From NCBI GenBank assembly GCA_910577335.1, contig CAJTMJ010000056.1, forward strand, positions 1 through 15,499: DNA of 15,499 nt. The letters are read 5' to 3'. The notes below the pieces were generated by a model. It searched no databases. It saw only the letters and a list, made by a program, of their open reading frames with translations, and had not been told where the DNA came from. How positions within the stretch are numbered: the first letter of the stretch is position 1; every line of letters starts with the position of its first letter. This DNA is from an uncultured Duncaniella sp. (GTDB taxonomy: Bacteria > Bacteroidota > Bacteroidia > Bacteroidales > Muribaculaceae). Made by a program: the position numbers and the translations under genes. This document shows, in pieces, positions 1 to 6,607 of this stretch.

Positions 1-101
1 TGAATTTCAATTATTTCAAAGAACTTTTATGATTTTTTAGTGGACACTAATGATCAATTTTTAATGATTATTATTTGTACGTCTTGCAACGATTTCTGAT
101 G

Positions 102-134
102 CAAAATTAGGTCTGAATCTATTTTAATTCCAAA
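102..134 (-). promoter_or_regulatory. possible Bacteroidetes promoter reading off the left edge
   Basis: On the minus strand there is a TTTG (134-131) and then TAATTTTG (109-102), a match to the Bacteroidetes -33 TTTG / -7 TAnnTTTG pattern with a 21-bp spacer, slightly longer than the usual ~19. It would start transcription near position 95 and drive a gene beyond the left end of the window. No coding region is visible in 1-100, so this is weak support. Nothing else is recognised in positions 1-150 apart from a short palindrome at 37-50. Confidence 0.3.
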
Positions 135-154
135 TATAAAAGTCTTAACACGAA

Positions 155-188
155 AGATGCAACCGTCTGACTATCAGCGGTCGCATCT
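155..188 (-). terminator. probable terminator of the TPR/LuxR regulator gene
   Basis: AGATGC-ACCG (155-165) pairs with CGGTCGCATCT (178-188) with one A-C mismatch, and the loop itself closes further as CTGA/TCAG. This is a long stem about 42 nt past the stop codon at 231. In the minus direction it is followed only by ATCTTTCGTGTT, a poor U-tract, so termination is inferred mainly from position and stem strength. Confidence 0.5.
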
Positions 189-230
189 CTTAAAAGTTTT
201 AATATTACTTTAAGCCGTCTTAATGGGCTC

Positions 231-1895
231 TTAACTCATGTGTTGACTTTGCAGGAATTGGACTATATCTTCCTTTTCAGGCACTCCGAGCTTCTTCCTT
301 ATTGAAGATTTCCTGACATAAATGGTGGATGTGGTCTGACCCGTTATCACACTTATTTCCTTCGTCGAAAAACCGGCTACCATAAGCACAATTATCTGTT
401 CTTCTTTCAGACTTAGAACATCTTCGTACTTGTCGTGCAGTTTGGTATAGAATCCCGAATAAAGATTGTCAATCATCCCGAAGACATTTCCCCAATCCAC
501 AAGTTCGCCATCTATCTCTCCGTCTATGGAAGAAATCTTACGCAACATCTCACGATTTTGCTCAGTGGGCGTTTCAGCCACCATCTTGATAATGCCTATC
601 TGTTTGAGCATAGCATTACGTAGCGCAGACGAGCCGGCAATCTCCGATTCCCGTGTTACAGGCGCAGATTTATAATCGTCAACCATTTTCTGTAATGCTT
701 CAATACGCTCCTCGTTTTCACGCTCACGTTGGCGACGGATTATGATAATCCATGACGCTGCTGCCAATGCTAAAAGACCGACAAGACTTATAACCAGTAT
801 TATCACTGTCTTGTGTTCGCTTTCAGCCTTTAGAGCCAAAGCCCGGTTCTGTTGGTGCAACGCACCACGCTCTGACTCCCATTGGGAGGCTTTCATACGA
901 TTGAAGCGTTCGGTCTGGCGGTTGTTAAGTCCGTTAATATGGGTCAATTTAATGCGTCCGCTCTGTTTGAAGTCAATAATTGCATGTAGCAGATTACTGT
1001 AACTGCGAAAGTAAGCATTATCCTCCCCTCTCAATTTGACGGCAAGGCTGTCAGCCAACGCAAGGTGCCGTGATGCCCTACCGACATTGCCGGAGTTCAA
1101 CGCATTTATTGCATACTGAAAATGAAGCAGGTCTGCCGCTCCGTTGTCAGCTCCGGCTTTCCTGAATATCTCATCTATCAGCTCGTCGCTGTCTGCACTC
1201 CTGCCATTCTCTGTCAGCAACTGTGCCCGTTCGAGTTCAAACATGAAATGCTTGTTTCCCCAGTTGTTATTGCGAGCATAGTCTATAAGCTCATCCACAA
1301 GATAAAGAGCCGAGTCCGTCTCGCCGGCATACTCGTATGCCGCCAAAAGCATATATCTGGACTCAATCTTTCTCATGGTATCGGTCTCCAGTTTATAAAG
1401 CCTTTTTGCGTACGGTATAAGTGGTTTGCCCTGATATTCTGAAGCTCCGAGCAACACTCGGGTCCTGAGAGTCTGAACCATTATCGAATCCGGGACATTC
1501 GGCAACGCAGCAAGAGAGTCAAGCATCCCCAACGCACCTGATATGTCGCCAACCCAGAATTTATACCATGCAAATACTATGCCGCTCCGTATATCCCTCA
1601 CTATATCCTTATCTCGGTAATAATCGTGAGCGTATCTGATAAGTGAATCACCTATCATGGAACGGTTACGGCTCATGTGGGCATATCCTTTCAGAAAATG
1701 GTATTTAGCCCTTAGGGAATCAACTCTAAGCTCGGAAGGATCTATTGCATCCAGCATAGACAATGCGCTGTCGGTATTGCTACGCATCATCTTTTCGGCT
1801 CGGTCAATCTCTTTGTCATATTGTGACATTGACTTCGAACAGGAAGCAATGCCAAACACAACAATTATCGCTAATACATATATAAATTTTCTCAT
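231..1895 (-). CDS. membrane-anchored TPR sensor with C-terminal LuxR-type HTH regulator
   Basis: The product is 554 aa. The N-terminus MRKFIYVLAIIVVFGIASC is a signal peptide with a lipobox (IAS-C, Cys19), which supports the start at 1895. Residues ~28-310 are helical TPR-like repeats with short pairs of helices (e.g. ALYLVDELIDYARNN). A strong transmembrane helix lies at ~363-386 (ILVISLVGLLALAAASWIIII), followed by Arg/Glu-rich coiled coil, and residues ~494-545 form a GerE/LuxR-like HTH (AGFSTKEISVITGQTTSTIYVRKSSIRKKL). This is a common Bacteroidales architecture: periplasmic TPR domain, membrane helix, cytoplasmic DNA-binding domain, acting as a one-component sensor. The target genes are unknown. 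An oddity is that both a lipobox and an internal membrane helix are present, which would tether the periplasmic part at both ends. It is chromosomal, outside the mobile element, and its leader carries a palindromic insertion (1914-2105). Confidence 0.85.
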   Translation of the reverse strand: MRKFIYVLAIIVVFGIASCSKSMSQYDKEIDRAEKMMRSNTDSALSMLDAIDPSELRVDSLRAKYHFLKGYAHMSRNRSMIGDSLIRYAHDYYRDKDIVRDIRSGIVFAWYKFWVGDISGALGMLDSLAALPNVPDSIMVQTLRTRVLLGASEYQGKPLIPYAKRLYKLETDTMRKIESRYMLLAAYEYAGETDSALYLVDELIDYARNNNWGNKHFMFELERAQLLTENGRSADSDELIDEIFRKAGADNGAADLLHFQYAINALNSGNVGRASRHLALADSLAVKLRGEDNAYFRSYSNLLHAIIDFKQSGRIKLTHINGLNNRQTERFNRMKASQWESERGALHQQNRALALKAESEHKTVIILVISLVGLLALAAASWIIIIRRQRERENEERIEALQKMVDDYKSAPVTRESEIAGSSALRNAMLKQIGIIKMVAETPTEQNREMLRKISSIDGEIDGELVDWGNVFGMIDNLYSGFYTKLHDKYEDVLSLKEEQIIVLMVAGFSTKEISVITGQTTSTIYVRKSSIRKKLGVPEKEDIVQFLQSQHMS

Positions 1896-1913
1896 TGTTC
1901 GGGTTTGTTCGTA

Positions 1914-2105
1914 GAACTGATTTAAACTTTTTATTTTTTAAGATTTGATACTATTTTCGAGATGAATTATTAGTTCGATGATGGAGCTTAGCGAGCTAAG
2001 TGACCGAAGAGATGCTGATAATTCAGCCGAAAATAGCTTCAAAGATTGAAAACAAGGTAATTTTCAGCCTGAGTTTAACATTTTATAAAAAGTTTAAATC
2101 AGTTC
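1914..2105. repeat. 192-bp nested palindromic element with 21-bp terminal inverted repeats (MITE-like)
   Basis: Positions 1914-1934 and 2085-2105 are perfect 21-bp inverted repeats starting GAACTGATTTAAAC. Inside is a second imperfect pair: CTATTTTCG (1951-1959) plus TGAATTAT (1963-1970), against ATAATTCA (2018-2025) plus CGAAAATAG (2028-2036). At its centre is CTTAGC-GA-GCTAAG (1987-2000). GTA flanks the unit on both sides (1911-1913 and 2106-2108), as a 3-bp target duplication would. It carries no ORF. It lies in the leader of the regulator gene, between its promoter (2174-2204) and start codon (1895), and would fold as a large hairpin ending 18 nt before the ATG. The alternative is an invertible DNA switch, but the only convincing promoter is outside it and the interior is itself palindromic. 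Confidence 0.6.
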
Positions 2106-2173
2106 GTAATATTAATCTCATTGCTGACCATGCAGAAATCATCATATTTTCACCTGGATTAGTCTCTCAACTA

Positions 2174-2204
2174 CAAAATTACTGAAAAATCCGCTGATAC
2201 CAAA
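2174..2204 (-). promoter_or_regulatory. promoter of the TPR/LuxR regulator gene
   Basis: On the minus strand, TTTG (2204-2201), a 19-bp spacer and TAATTTTG (2181-2174) match the Bacteroidetes sigma-ABfr consensus exactly, spacing included. Transcription would begin near 2167, giving a leader of ~270 nt that contains the palindromic element. Without that element the leader would be ~75 nt. Confidence 0.65.
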
Positions 2205-2242
2205 ATCCGCGTACTCAATACTCTGTGCGCAAGGTTAAAAAT

Positions 2243-2277
2243 AAAAAATCCCGTAAGCCCTTAACTTACAGGATTTT
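2243..2277 (-). terminator. orphaned intrinsic terminator of tRNA-Ser
   Basis: AAAATCCCGTAAG (2245-2257) pairs with CTTACAGGATTTT (2265-2277), 13 bp with one C-A mismatch and a 7-nt loop. In the minus direction the stem is followed by TTTTTTATTTTT. It abuts the left attachment core, which is a copy of the tRNA-Ser 3' end. Before integration it would therefore have sat directly after the tRNA's CCA, in the orientation needed to end the tRNA transcript. Confidence 0.75.
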
Positions 2278-2293
2278 GGCAGAGAGGACGAGA
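2276..2293. other. left attachment site (att core copy)
   Basis: TTGGCAGAGAGGACGAGA repeats the tRNA-Ser 3' end at 15406-15423 with one difference (A at 2281, G at 15411). It marks the chromosome-element junction: the orphaned tRNA terminator is immediately to the left and the integrase gene with its arm-type repeats is immediately to the right. Confidence 0.85.
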
Positions 2294-2392
2294 AGCAAAT
2301 TATCGGGCAAGTGAACAATCATAACGGCTCATGTGTTTGAAAGGAAGCGTTTTAGCGATCGTCAGTGAAATGTAAACAATCGTTAACGCTGT

Positions 2393-2423
2393 TTTGACGT
2401 CACCAAAATTGGGTGTACTTTTG
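2393..2423 (+). promoter_or_regulatory. integrase promoter
   Basis: TTTG (2393-2396), a 19-bp spacer and TACTTTTG (2416-2423) match the Bacteroidetes promoter consensus. The predicted start of transcription is ~2430, about 20 nt before the integrase ATG at 2453. The -7 element is embedded in the TTGGGTG arm-type repeats, so integrase binding there could repress its own promoter (inference). Confidence 0.7.
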
Positions 2424-2428
2424 GGTGC
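2409..2428. repeat. left-end arm-type integrase-binding repeats
   Basis: TTGGGTGT (2409-2416) and TTGGGTGC (2421-2428) are direct repeats with a 12-bp period. The same octamer occurs with the same period at the right end (15355-15362, 15367-15374) plus one inverted copy. Symmetric placement near both att cores suggests binding sites for the integrase arm-binding domain. Confidence 0.6.
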
Positions 2429-2452
2429 AACTAATTTTATACGCCACTGAGT

Positions 2453-3754
2453 ATGAACATAAAAAGAACCGTAAATTTCAAATTAGAACAGCGAAAGAAG
2501 AAAGGCGTTGCCGTTACGGAGAACGTGCCTATCAGGATGAGGCTCACGTTTGACGGCAACCGCATAGAGTTTTCCACCGGCTATCGTATCGACGCCGACA
2601 AGTGGGATGCCGCCAAGCAGAGAGTGAAAGCCAAGTACACCAACAGGCAGAAGGTTACAGCCGCCGAGATAAACGCAGCTCTCGGCAACTACGAGCTTCT
2701 GATCCAAAGTGTGTTCAAGGACTTCGAGGTTCAGGATGTGATGCCGTCCACCGACCAGCTTAAAGAGCGCTTTGAGTGGTATCTCGCAGGGAAGCCGGAG
2801 CCGACGGTAGAGGAAGAAAACAAGGAAGTTCCGACGGGAGTATCATTCTGGGAATCCTACGATGAGTTTGTAAAGGAGCGTGGCAGGATGAACGACTGGA
2901 CCACCGCCACCTATCAGAAATTCGCGGCTCTCAAAAACCATCTTACCGAGCACAACGCAAATCTTTCCTTCGATAACATGACCGAGAACGGTCTGAATGA
3001 TCTTGTGGATTTCTTCCGCAATACCAAGAATATGCGGAACTCCACCATAGGCAAGCAGCTCGGTTATCTGAAATGGTTTCTCAAATGGGCTTTTCAGAAA
3101 AAACATTTCTCTGACCCTACCTATATGGGCTTCAAGGCAAAGCTCAAATCGACCGATAAGGAGGTGATTTTTCTCACTGCCGATGAACTGAAGAAGCTCA
3201 TGGCATACGAGATTCCGGCGAAGAAAGAACATCTTGACCGGGTACGCGATGCCTTTCTATTCTGCTGTTATTCTGGCCTCAGGCATTCGGATCTGTTCAA
3301 CCTGAAACGGAGTGATGTCCATGAAGACCATATCTCAATCACGACCGTAAAAACAGCACACTCCCTTCGTATCGAATTGAACGATATGACACGCGCCATT
3401 CTTGACAAGTACAAGGATATACCGTTCAAAGACAATAAGGCACTCCCGGTTCTGACCAATCAGAAGATGAACGATTATATCAAAGAGCTTTGCAAGATGG
3501 CTGAAATTGACACTCCAGTCCGCATAACGTACTACAAGGGTAATGAACGTGTGGATGAAGTATATCCCAAGCATCAGCTCATAGGCACACACGCAGGGCG
3601 ACGCACCTTCATCTGTACCGCACTTTCGCTGAACATTCCCCCCGATGTGATAATGAAGTGGACGGGACACCGTAGCTACAAATCAATGATGCCGTATATC
3701 GCCATTGCTGACAAAACAAAAGCAGAGGCGATGGCACGTTTCAACGTAACATAA
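2453..3754 (+). CDS. int: tyrosine site-specific integrase
   Basis: The product is 433 aa. It would catalyse integration and excision of the element at the tRNA-Ser attachment site. The N-terminal ~1-95 is an arm-DNA-binding domain (VPIRMRLTFDGNRIEFSTGY), residues ~130-225 are the SAM-like core-binding domain, and ~235-425 the catalytic domain. All expected catalytic residues are visible: Arg277 (SGLRHSDL), probable Lys300 (TVKTAHSLR), His380 and Arg383 (GTHAGRRTF), His406 (WTGHRSYKS) and nucleophile Tyr415 (MMPYIAI). Length is normal for Bacteroidetes mobile-element integrases. The ATG at 2453 lies ~20 nt from the predicted transcription start. It is followed after 12 nt by the 376-aa gene, probably as one operon. 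Confidence 0.95.
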   Translation: MNIKRTVNFKLEQRKKKGVAVTENVPIRMRLTFDGNRIEFSTGYRIDADKWDAAKQRVKAKYTNRQKVTAAEINAALGNYELLIQSVFKDFEVQDVMPSTDQLKERFEWYLAGKPEPTVEEENKEVPTGVSFWESYDEFVKERGRMNDWTTATYQKFAALKNHLTEHNANLSFDNMTENGLNDLVDFFRNTKNMRNSTIGKQLGYLKWFLKWAFQKKHFSDPTYMGFKAKLKSTDKEVIFLTADELKKLMAYEIPAKKEHLDRVRDAFLFCCYSGLRHSDLFNLKRSDVHEDHISITTVKTAHSLRIELNDMTRAILDKYKDIPFKDNKALPVLTNQKMNDYIKELCKMAEIDTPVRITYYKGNERVDEVYPKHQLIGTHAGRRTFICTALSLNIPPDVIMKWTGHRSYKSMMPYIAIADKTKAEAMARFNVT

Positions 3755-3766
3755 AAACATATCAAT

Positions 3767-4897
3767 ATGACCCCTGAAGAAATTGTAGAATCTCTCGTGG
3801 AGAAGTTTGACGGAGCCAATGATATCATCGCAAACTATCTCGTACACAAATCTCTGGAATTTGACGACTGTATCGTAATGGGCTCGTGCGACATAGTCTT
3901 CGACCAACTGACACTCATAGAAAGAAGCATACGGGCCCTTGCCGGCAGCAAGAAACATCATACGCTTCTCCGCAGTCTTGCGACAGAAGTCGAGCGTCTG
4001 CTTACCAAAATCAAGCCAAATATCGAAACACTGTCGCGTATGGAAATCGCAATGATATTCGATGTCGCGCTTATATCCGAGACAATCGGAATCCTGCGAC
4101 ATTCACTGAATATCAACGACAAGGAGACCCATAAGGAGCTAACAACCTTGGCGATGGGTTCGGTAGGGCTGCATAAGACAGCTAACAGTGGTGCGGACAT
4201 TGACGCAATACGTCTTTCTCTTGACGGTGATTTCGACAAGTTCTTCACTCGGATAGAGACCGACATCAAGCGTCTTGAGTACATCTACAATTTCCGTGAT
4301 TTGCGTAAATGTGCGCACAATTTCGATATGTATAATTTTCAGGAAGCTCTCGAAGACCTGCACAGCTATATGAAGAAATACGGAATCAAGGCTTTCGAGT
4401 GGTCTCCTGATGACGATGACATCGTAGAGAAAGAAAATATCACCTGTGCCAATCTCAGAGACATATTCTATACCGGCGAGGATGTAGCGACTGATGAAGA
4501 AGCCGCACAGAAAGCCGGGGAGAGGAAACATGTTTATTTCTCCCTCGGGCACATCCAATACATTCACGAGAACTTCGTGTGTGAACAGTTCCACAGTATC
4601 GACCCGCATGACCTCTATGCCATACTTAACCTCCTTGATTGCGATAAGCGGCTTAAAATCAGAGAGGGTGAGAAGAACCGCGTCTATTACTTCATCAATG
4701 TCGTAGGCAATCTTGTTCAGACAGACCTCCAGCTCAACTGGCGGAAGACCATCTGCCAGCACCTCGGACTGAGTTATAAAGCATATAACTCAAAATACAA
4801 GGAGGCAGAAGACAGCGAGAATCCGCGAACTGTGGAATTTCGTGAAAAGATAGAAGAACTTATCGAGAATTTTGACGAGCTTGCCAAAGCCTCCTAA
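3767..4897 (+). CDS. unrecognised 376-aa protein co-transcribed with integrase
   Basis: I do not recognise this family with confidence. The start at 3767 is 12 nt after the integrase stop, and a strong terminator follows 15 nt after its own stop, so it forms an int operon. The protein is acidic and largely helical with no signal peptide or membrane segment. Residues ~1-130 resemble a helical bundle (FDQLTLIERSIRAL, LATEVERLLTKI). Residues ~210-245 are an acidic linker (SPDDDDIVEKE). Residues ~255-376 look like a compact DNA-binding-type domain with a helical motif NWRKTICQHLGLSYKAYNSK. The position and a C-terminal part reminiscent of RteC-like regulators of Bacteroides elements suggest a role in regulating excision or transfer, but that is inference. 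Confidence 0.75.
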   Translation: MTPEEIVESLVEKFDGANDIIANYLVHKSLEFDDCIVMGSCDIVFDQLTLIERSIRALAGSKKHHTLLRSLATEVERLLTKIKPNIETLSRMEIAMIFDVALISETIGILRHSLNINDKETHKELTTLAMGSVGLHKTANSGADIDAIRLSLDGDFDKFFTRIETDIKRLEYIYNFRDLRKCAHNFDMYNFQEALEDLHSYMKKYGIKAFEWSPDDDDIVEKENITCANLRDIFYTGEDVATDEEAAQKAGERKHVYFSLGHIQYIHENFVCEQFHSIDPHDLYAILNLLDCDKRLKIREGEKNRVYYFINVVGNLVQTDLQLNWRKTICQHLGLSYKAYNSKYKEAEDSENPRTVEFREKIEELIENFDELAKAS

Positions 4898-4912
4898 GCA
4901 GATGTATGAAAT

Positions 4913-4968
4913 ATAATCGGCAAGTCAATGAATTACGCTGTAAATCGCTGACTTGCCGATTATTTTTA
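4913..4968 (+). terminator. intrinsic terminator of the integrase operon
   Basis: ATAATCGGCAAGTCA (4913-4927) and TGACTTGCCGATTAT (4949-4963) form a perfect 15-bp stem with a 21-nt loop, followed by TTTT. It begins 15 nt after the stop of the 376-aa gene and ends just before the next gene's promoter, so it insulates the two units. Confidence 0.8.
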
Positions 4969-4969
4969 G

Positions 4970-4977
4970 TAACTTTG
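4970..4977 (+). promoter_or_regulatory. -7 element of the RhuM-family gene promoter
   Basis: TAACTTTG followed by CA matches TAnnTTTG. It lies 20 nt before the ATG at 4998. No good TTTG occurs at the expected -33 position (GCTG at 4947-4950), and that region is inside the terminator stem-loop. The identical TAACTTTGCA occurs at 6177-6186. Confidence 0.5.
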
Positions 4978-4997
4978 CACTTGAAACTGAGACTCCA

Positions 4998-5894
4998 ATG
5001 AACGAAATAGATAACAATATTAGCAACACACAGCCTGATAGAGATAATGAAATTATTCTTTATCAGCCTGATTCTACCCTGTCATTGGATGTCAGAGTGG
5101 AGAATGAGACCGTATGGCTGACACAGGCACAGATGACAGAACTGTTCCAAACCACCAGAAACAACATTACTCTACATATTCGCAATATATTTAAGGAAGG
5201 AGAATTAGAGGAATCTTCAGTATGTAAGGAATCCTTACTAACTGCCGCCGACGGCAAACGATATAAGACTAAGTTCTATTCGCTTGATGTTATAATCTCA
5301 GTCGGTTACAGGGTAAAATCAATCCGTGGCACTCAGTTCCGTATCTGGGCAAATAAAATTCTGAAAGATTATCTTTTGCGTGGTTATAGCGTAAATCAGC
5401 GACTGTTATATATGGAGAGCCGAATTGACCGGCGCTTTTTGGAGCATGATAAAAGGCTTGATGATTTGACCGACAAGGTTGATTTCTTTATCCGCACATC
5501 TTTACCGCCAAAGGAAGGCGTATTCTTCAACGGACAGATATTTGATGCCCATGAATTTATTTGTCGTCTTATCAAGAGCGCAAATAAAAGGATTATTCTT
5601 ATTGACAACTATGTAGATGAATCTGTATTAGTTCAACTTGATAACCGTGATGCAGATGTGTCAGCATTGATATATACCGGAGAGATAAGCCGCACTTTCC
5701 GTCAAAGTGTTAACAGGCACAACCGTCAGTACGCGCCCATAGATATAAGGACAGCAGACAGAATCCATGACCGATTTCTGATTATTGACGATACGCTTTA
5801 TCATATCGGAGCTTCCATAAAAGACCTCGGCAAAAAGCTTTTTGCATTCTCGAAACTGGAAATTTCTCCGGACTATATTCTTGACAATCTTTGA
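4998..5894 (+). CDS. RhuM-family protein with C-terminal PLD-like domain
   Basis: The product is 298 aa. The ATG at 4998 (MNEIDNNISN) is preferred over an upstream in-frame ATG at 4953, which lies inside the preceding terminator and upstream of the -7 element. Residues ~35-135 match the RhuM family (VWLTQAQMTELFQTTRNNI, then FYSLDVIISVGYRVKSIRGT, then FRIWANKILKDYLLRGY), an HTH-containing domain of unknown molecular function. Residues ~135-165 are coiled coil. Residues ~175-298 look like half a phospholipase-D-type domain: FFNGQIFDAH..., then His257-x-Arg259-x4-Asp264 (HDRFLIID) and GASIKDLGKK (271-280). Arg replaces the usual Lys of the HxK motif. It has its own promoter and terminator and is more AT-rich than the neighbouring mobility genes, so it looks like cargo. 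A defence or regulatory role is possible but not shown. Confidence 0.8.
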   Translation: MNEIDNNISNTQPDRDNEIILYQPDSTLSLDVRVENETVWLTQAQMTELFQTTRNNITLHIRNIFKEGELEESSVCKESLLTAADGKRYKTKFYSLDVIISVGYRVKSIRGTQFRIWANKILKDYLLRGYSVNQRLLYMESRIDRRFLEHDKRLDDLTDKVDFFIRTSLPPKEGVFFNGQIFDAHEFICRLIKSANKRIILIDNYVDESVLVQLDNRDADVSALIYTGEISRTFRQSVNRHNRQYAPIDIRTADRIHDRFLIIDDTLYHIGASIKDLGKKLFAFSKLEISPDYILDNL

Positions 5895-5924
5895 TGTCGC
5901 AATTTGCGACCTTGAACACATCAT

Positions 5925-5952
5925 AAAGGCTCTGCTTCGGCAGAGCTTTTTT
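5925..5952 (+). terminator. intrinsic terminator after the RhuM-family gene
   Basis: GCTCTGC (5929-5935), a TTCG tetraloop and GCAGAGC (5940-5946) are followed by TTTTTT; the AAA before the stem can also pair with the T-run. It begins 30 nt after the stop codon. Confidence 0.92.
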
Positions 5953-5998
5953 GTTTCTGACACTACGAAATTGTCCATAAGCCTATATGAGGCTTTAT

Positions 5999-6168
5999 GA
6001 GTGGTAGTACGCCACCACTCGTTTACCACTCAAAAAATCTGCTACCACCCTTTAATTTTTACAGATTTCAAGAGCCAACAGCCTGAAAAACAGCGTTGAT
6101 TACTCACATGAAAAATTTTTATTTTTGACTGTATTTTTCTGAATTTTACCACTGGGATACCACTCAAA
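5999..6168. repeat. TACCACTC iteron-like array (candidate replication origin or operator)
   Basis: Copies of TACCACTC or one-base variants occur at 5999-6006 (inverted), 6013-6020 (CACCACTC), 6024-6031, 6043-6050 (TACCACCC), 6147-6154 (TACCACTG) and 6158-6165. Two pairs are tandem with an exact 11-bp period (6013/6024 and 6147/6158), and TACCACTCAAA occurs twice. The first two copies form a GAGTGGT/ACCACTC hairpin. Between the clusters is AT-rich DNA (6100-6140). The array precedes an operon encoding an HTH protein, a RepA-like ATPase and a primase. The second pair lies where the -33 box of that operon's promoter should be. This fits replication-initiator iterons or operator sites. Apart from a CATAA-GCCT / AGGC-TTATG hairpin (5976-5999) I see nothing else in this ~370-bp gap. 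Confidence 0.6.
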
Positions 6169-6176
6169 TTGGGTAT

Positions 6177-6184
6177 TAACTTTG
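6177..6184 (+). promoter_or_regulatory. -7 element of the replication/excision operon promoter
   Basis: TAACTTTG (followed by CA) matches TAnnTTTG. A TTTG at the -33 position is lacking; instead the 11-bp-spaced TACCACTC pair occupies 6147-6165. This suggests a weak promoter that depends on, or is blocked by, a protein bound to those repeats. The leader to the ATG at 6266 would be ~75 nt. Confidence 0.5.
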
Positions 6185-6265
6185 CATTGTCGAGGAACAC
6201 TTCCCGATGCCTTTCAACAGAGCAATCCGGCGAAAGGGCATGTATAATCAAACCCCGATTTGCGT

Positions 6266-6607
6266 ATGGAATTGTCCAGCATTTTAGGCCTGCCCCTCGG
6301 CCTTATGACAGGGGCGCAGTTCTTAACACTGATGGCGGAAGCCTTCCGCTATCGTTCACAGATGGAACCGGAGCCGGTCAGAACAACCGACTGCTCTGAT
6401 GGAAACAGGTATGCTTATGGCATAGCCGGTATCTGTGAGATTTTCGGTTGCAGCAGACCCACGGCGCAGCGTCTGAAGAAAAGCGGCATTATTAAAGATG
6501 CTATAATCCAGACTGGCCGGACAATCATCATTGACCGACAGAAAGCTCTCGACCTCGTTAAGGAAGATAGCGAAAATAAGAAAGGAGGTCGCCGATGCAA
6601 GAAGTGA
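6266..6607 (+). CDS. DUF3853-family HTH protein (excisionase-like)
   Basis: The product is 113 aa from ATG 6266; an in-frame TTG lies two codons upstream at 6260. The N-terminus (MELSSILGLPLGLMTGAQFL) and the C-terminal HTH (YGIAGICEIFGCSRPTAQRLKKSGII...IQTGRTIIIDRQKALDLV, ~50-100) fit the DUF3853 family, a MerR/excisionase-like winged helix found upstream of the ATPase and primase genes in Bacteroidales mobile elements. Likely roles are excisionase and/or regulator of the downstream operon, perhaps binding the TACCACTC repeats (inference). Its 3' end overlaps the next gene by 13 nt and contains that gene's ribosome binding site. Confidence 0.85.
   Translation: MELSSILGLPLGLMTGAQFLTLMAEAFRYRSQMEPEPVRTTDCSDGNRYAYGIAGICEIFGCSRPTAQRLKKSGIIKDAIIQTGRTIIIDRQKALDLVKEDSENKKGGRRCKK
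6581..6589 (+). promoter_or_regulatory. strong Shine-Dalgarno for the RepA-like ATPase
   Basis: AAAGGAGGT lies 5 nt before the ATG at 6595, inside the end of the DUF3853 gene. Such a full anti-SD match is unusual in Bacteroidetes and fixes this start codon; it also suggests translational coupling of the two genes. Confidence 0.7.

Noticed and set aside
37..50. Palindrome TTAGTG-GA-CACTAA as an insertion-sequence end
   Set aside because: A short palindrome alone, with no transposase or partner inverted repeat visible in the window; the region continues off the left edge.
5896..5910. GTCGCAA-T-TTGCGAC palindrome right after the RhuM-family stop codon
   Set aside because: It could be an operator or part of a double terminator, but it stands alone and the strong terminator 15 nt later explains the region well enough.
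5999..6165. TACCACTC repeats as a CRISPR array
   Set aside because: Repeats are 8 bp with irregular or 11-bp spacing, there are no uniform spacers and no cas genes.
6166..6176. AAATTGGGTAT near the replication operon as a further arm-type site
   Set aside because: It resembles TTGGGTGT but is single and lacks the 12-bp-spaced partner found at both ends; chance similarity is likely.
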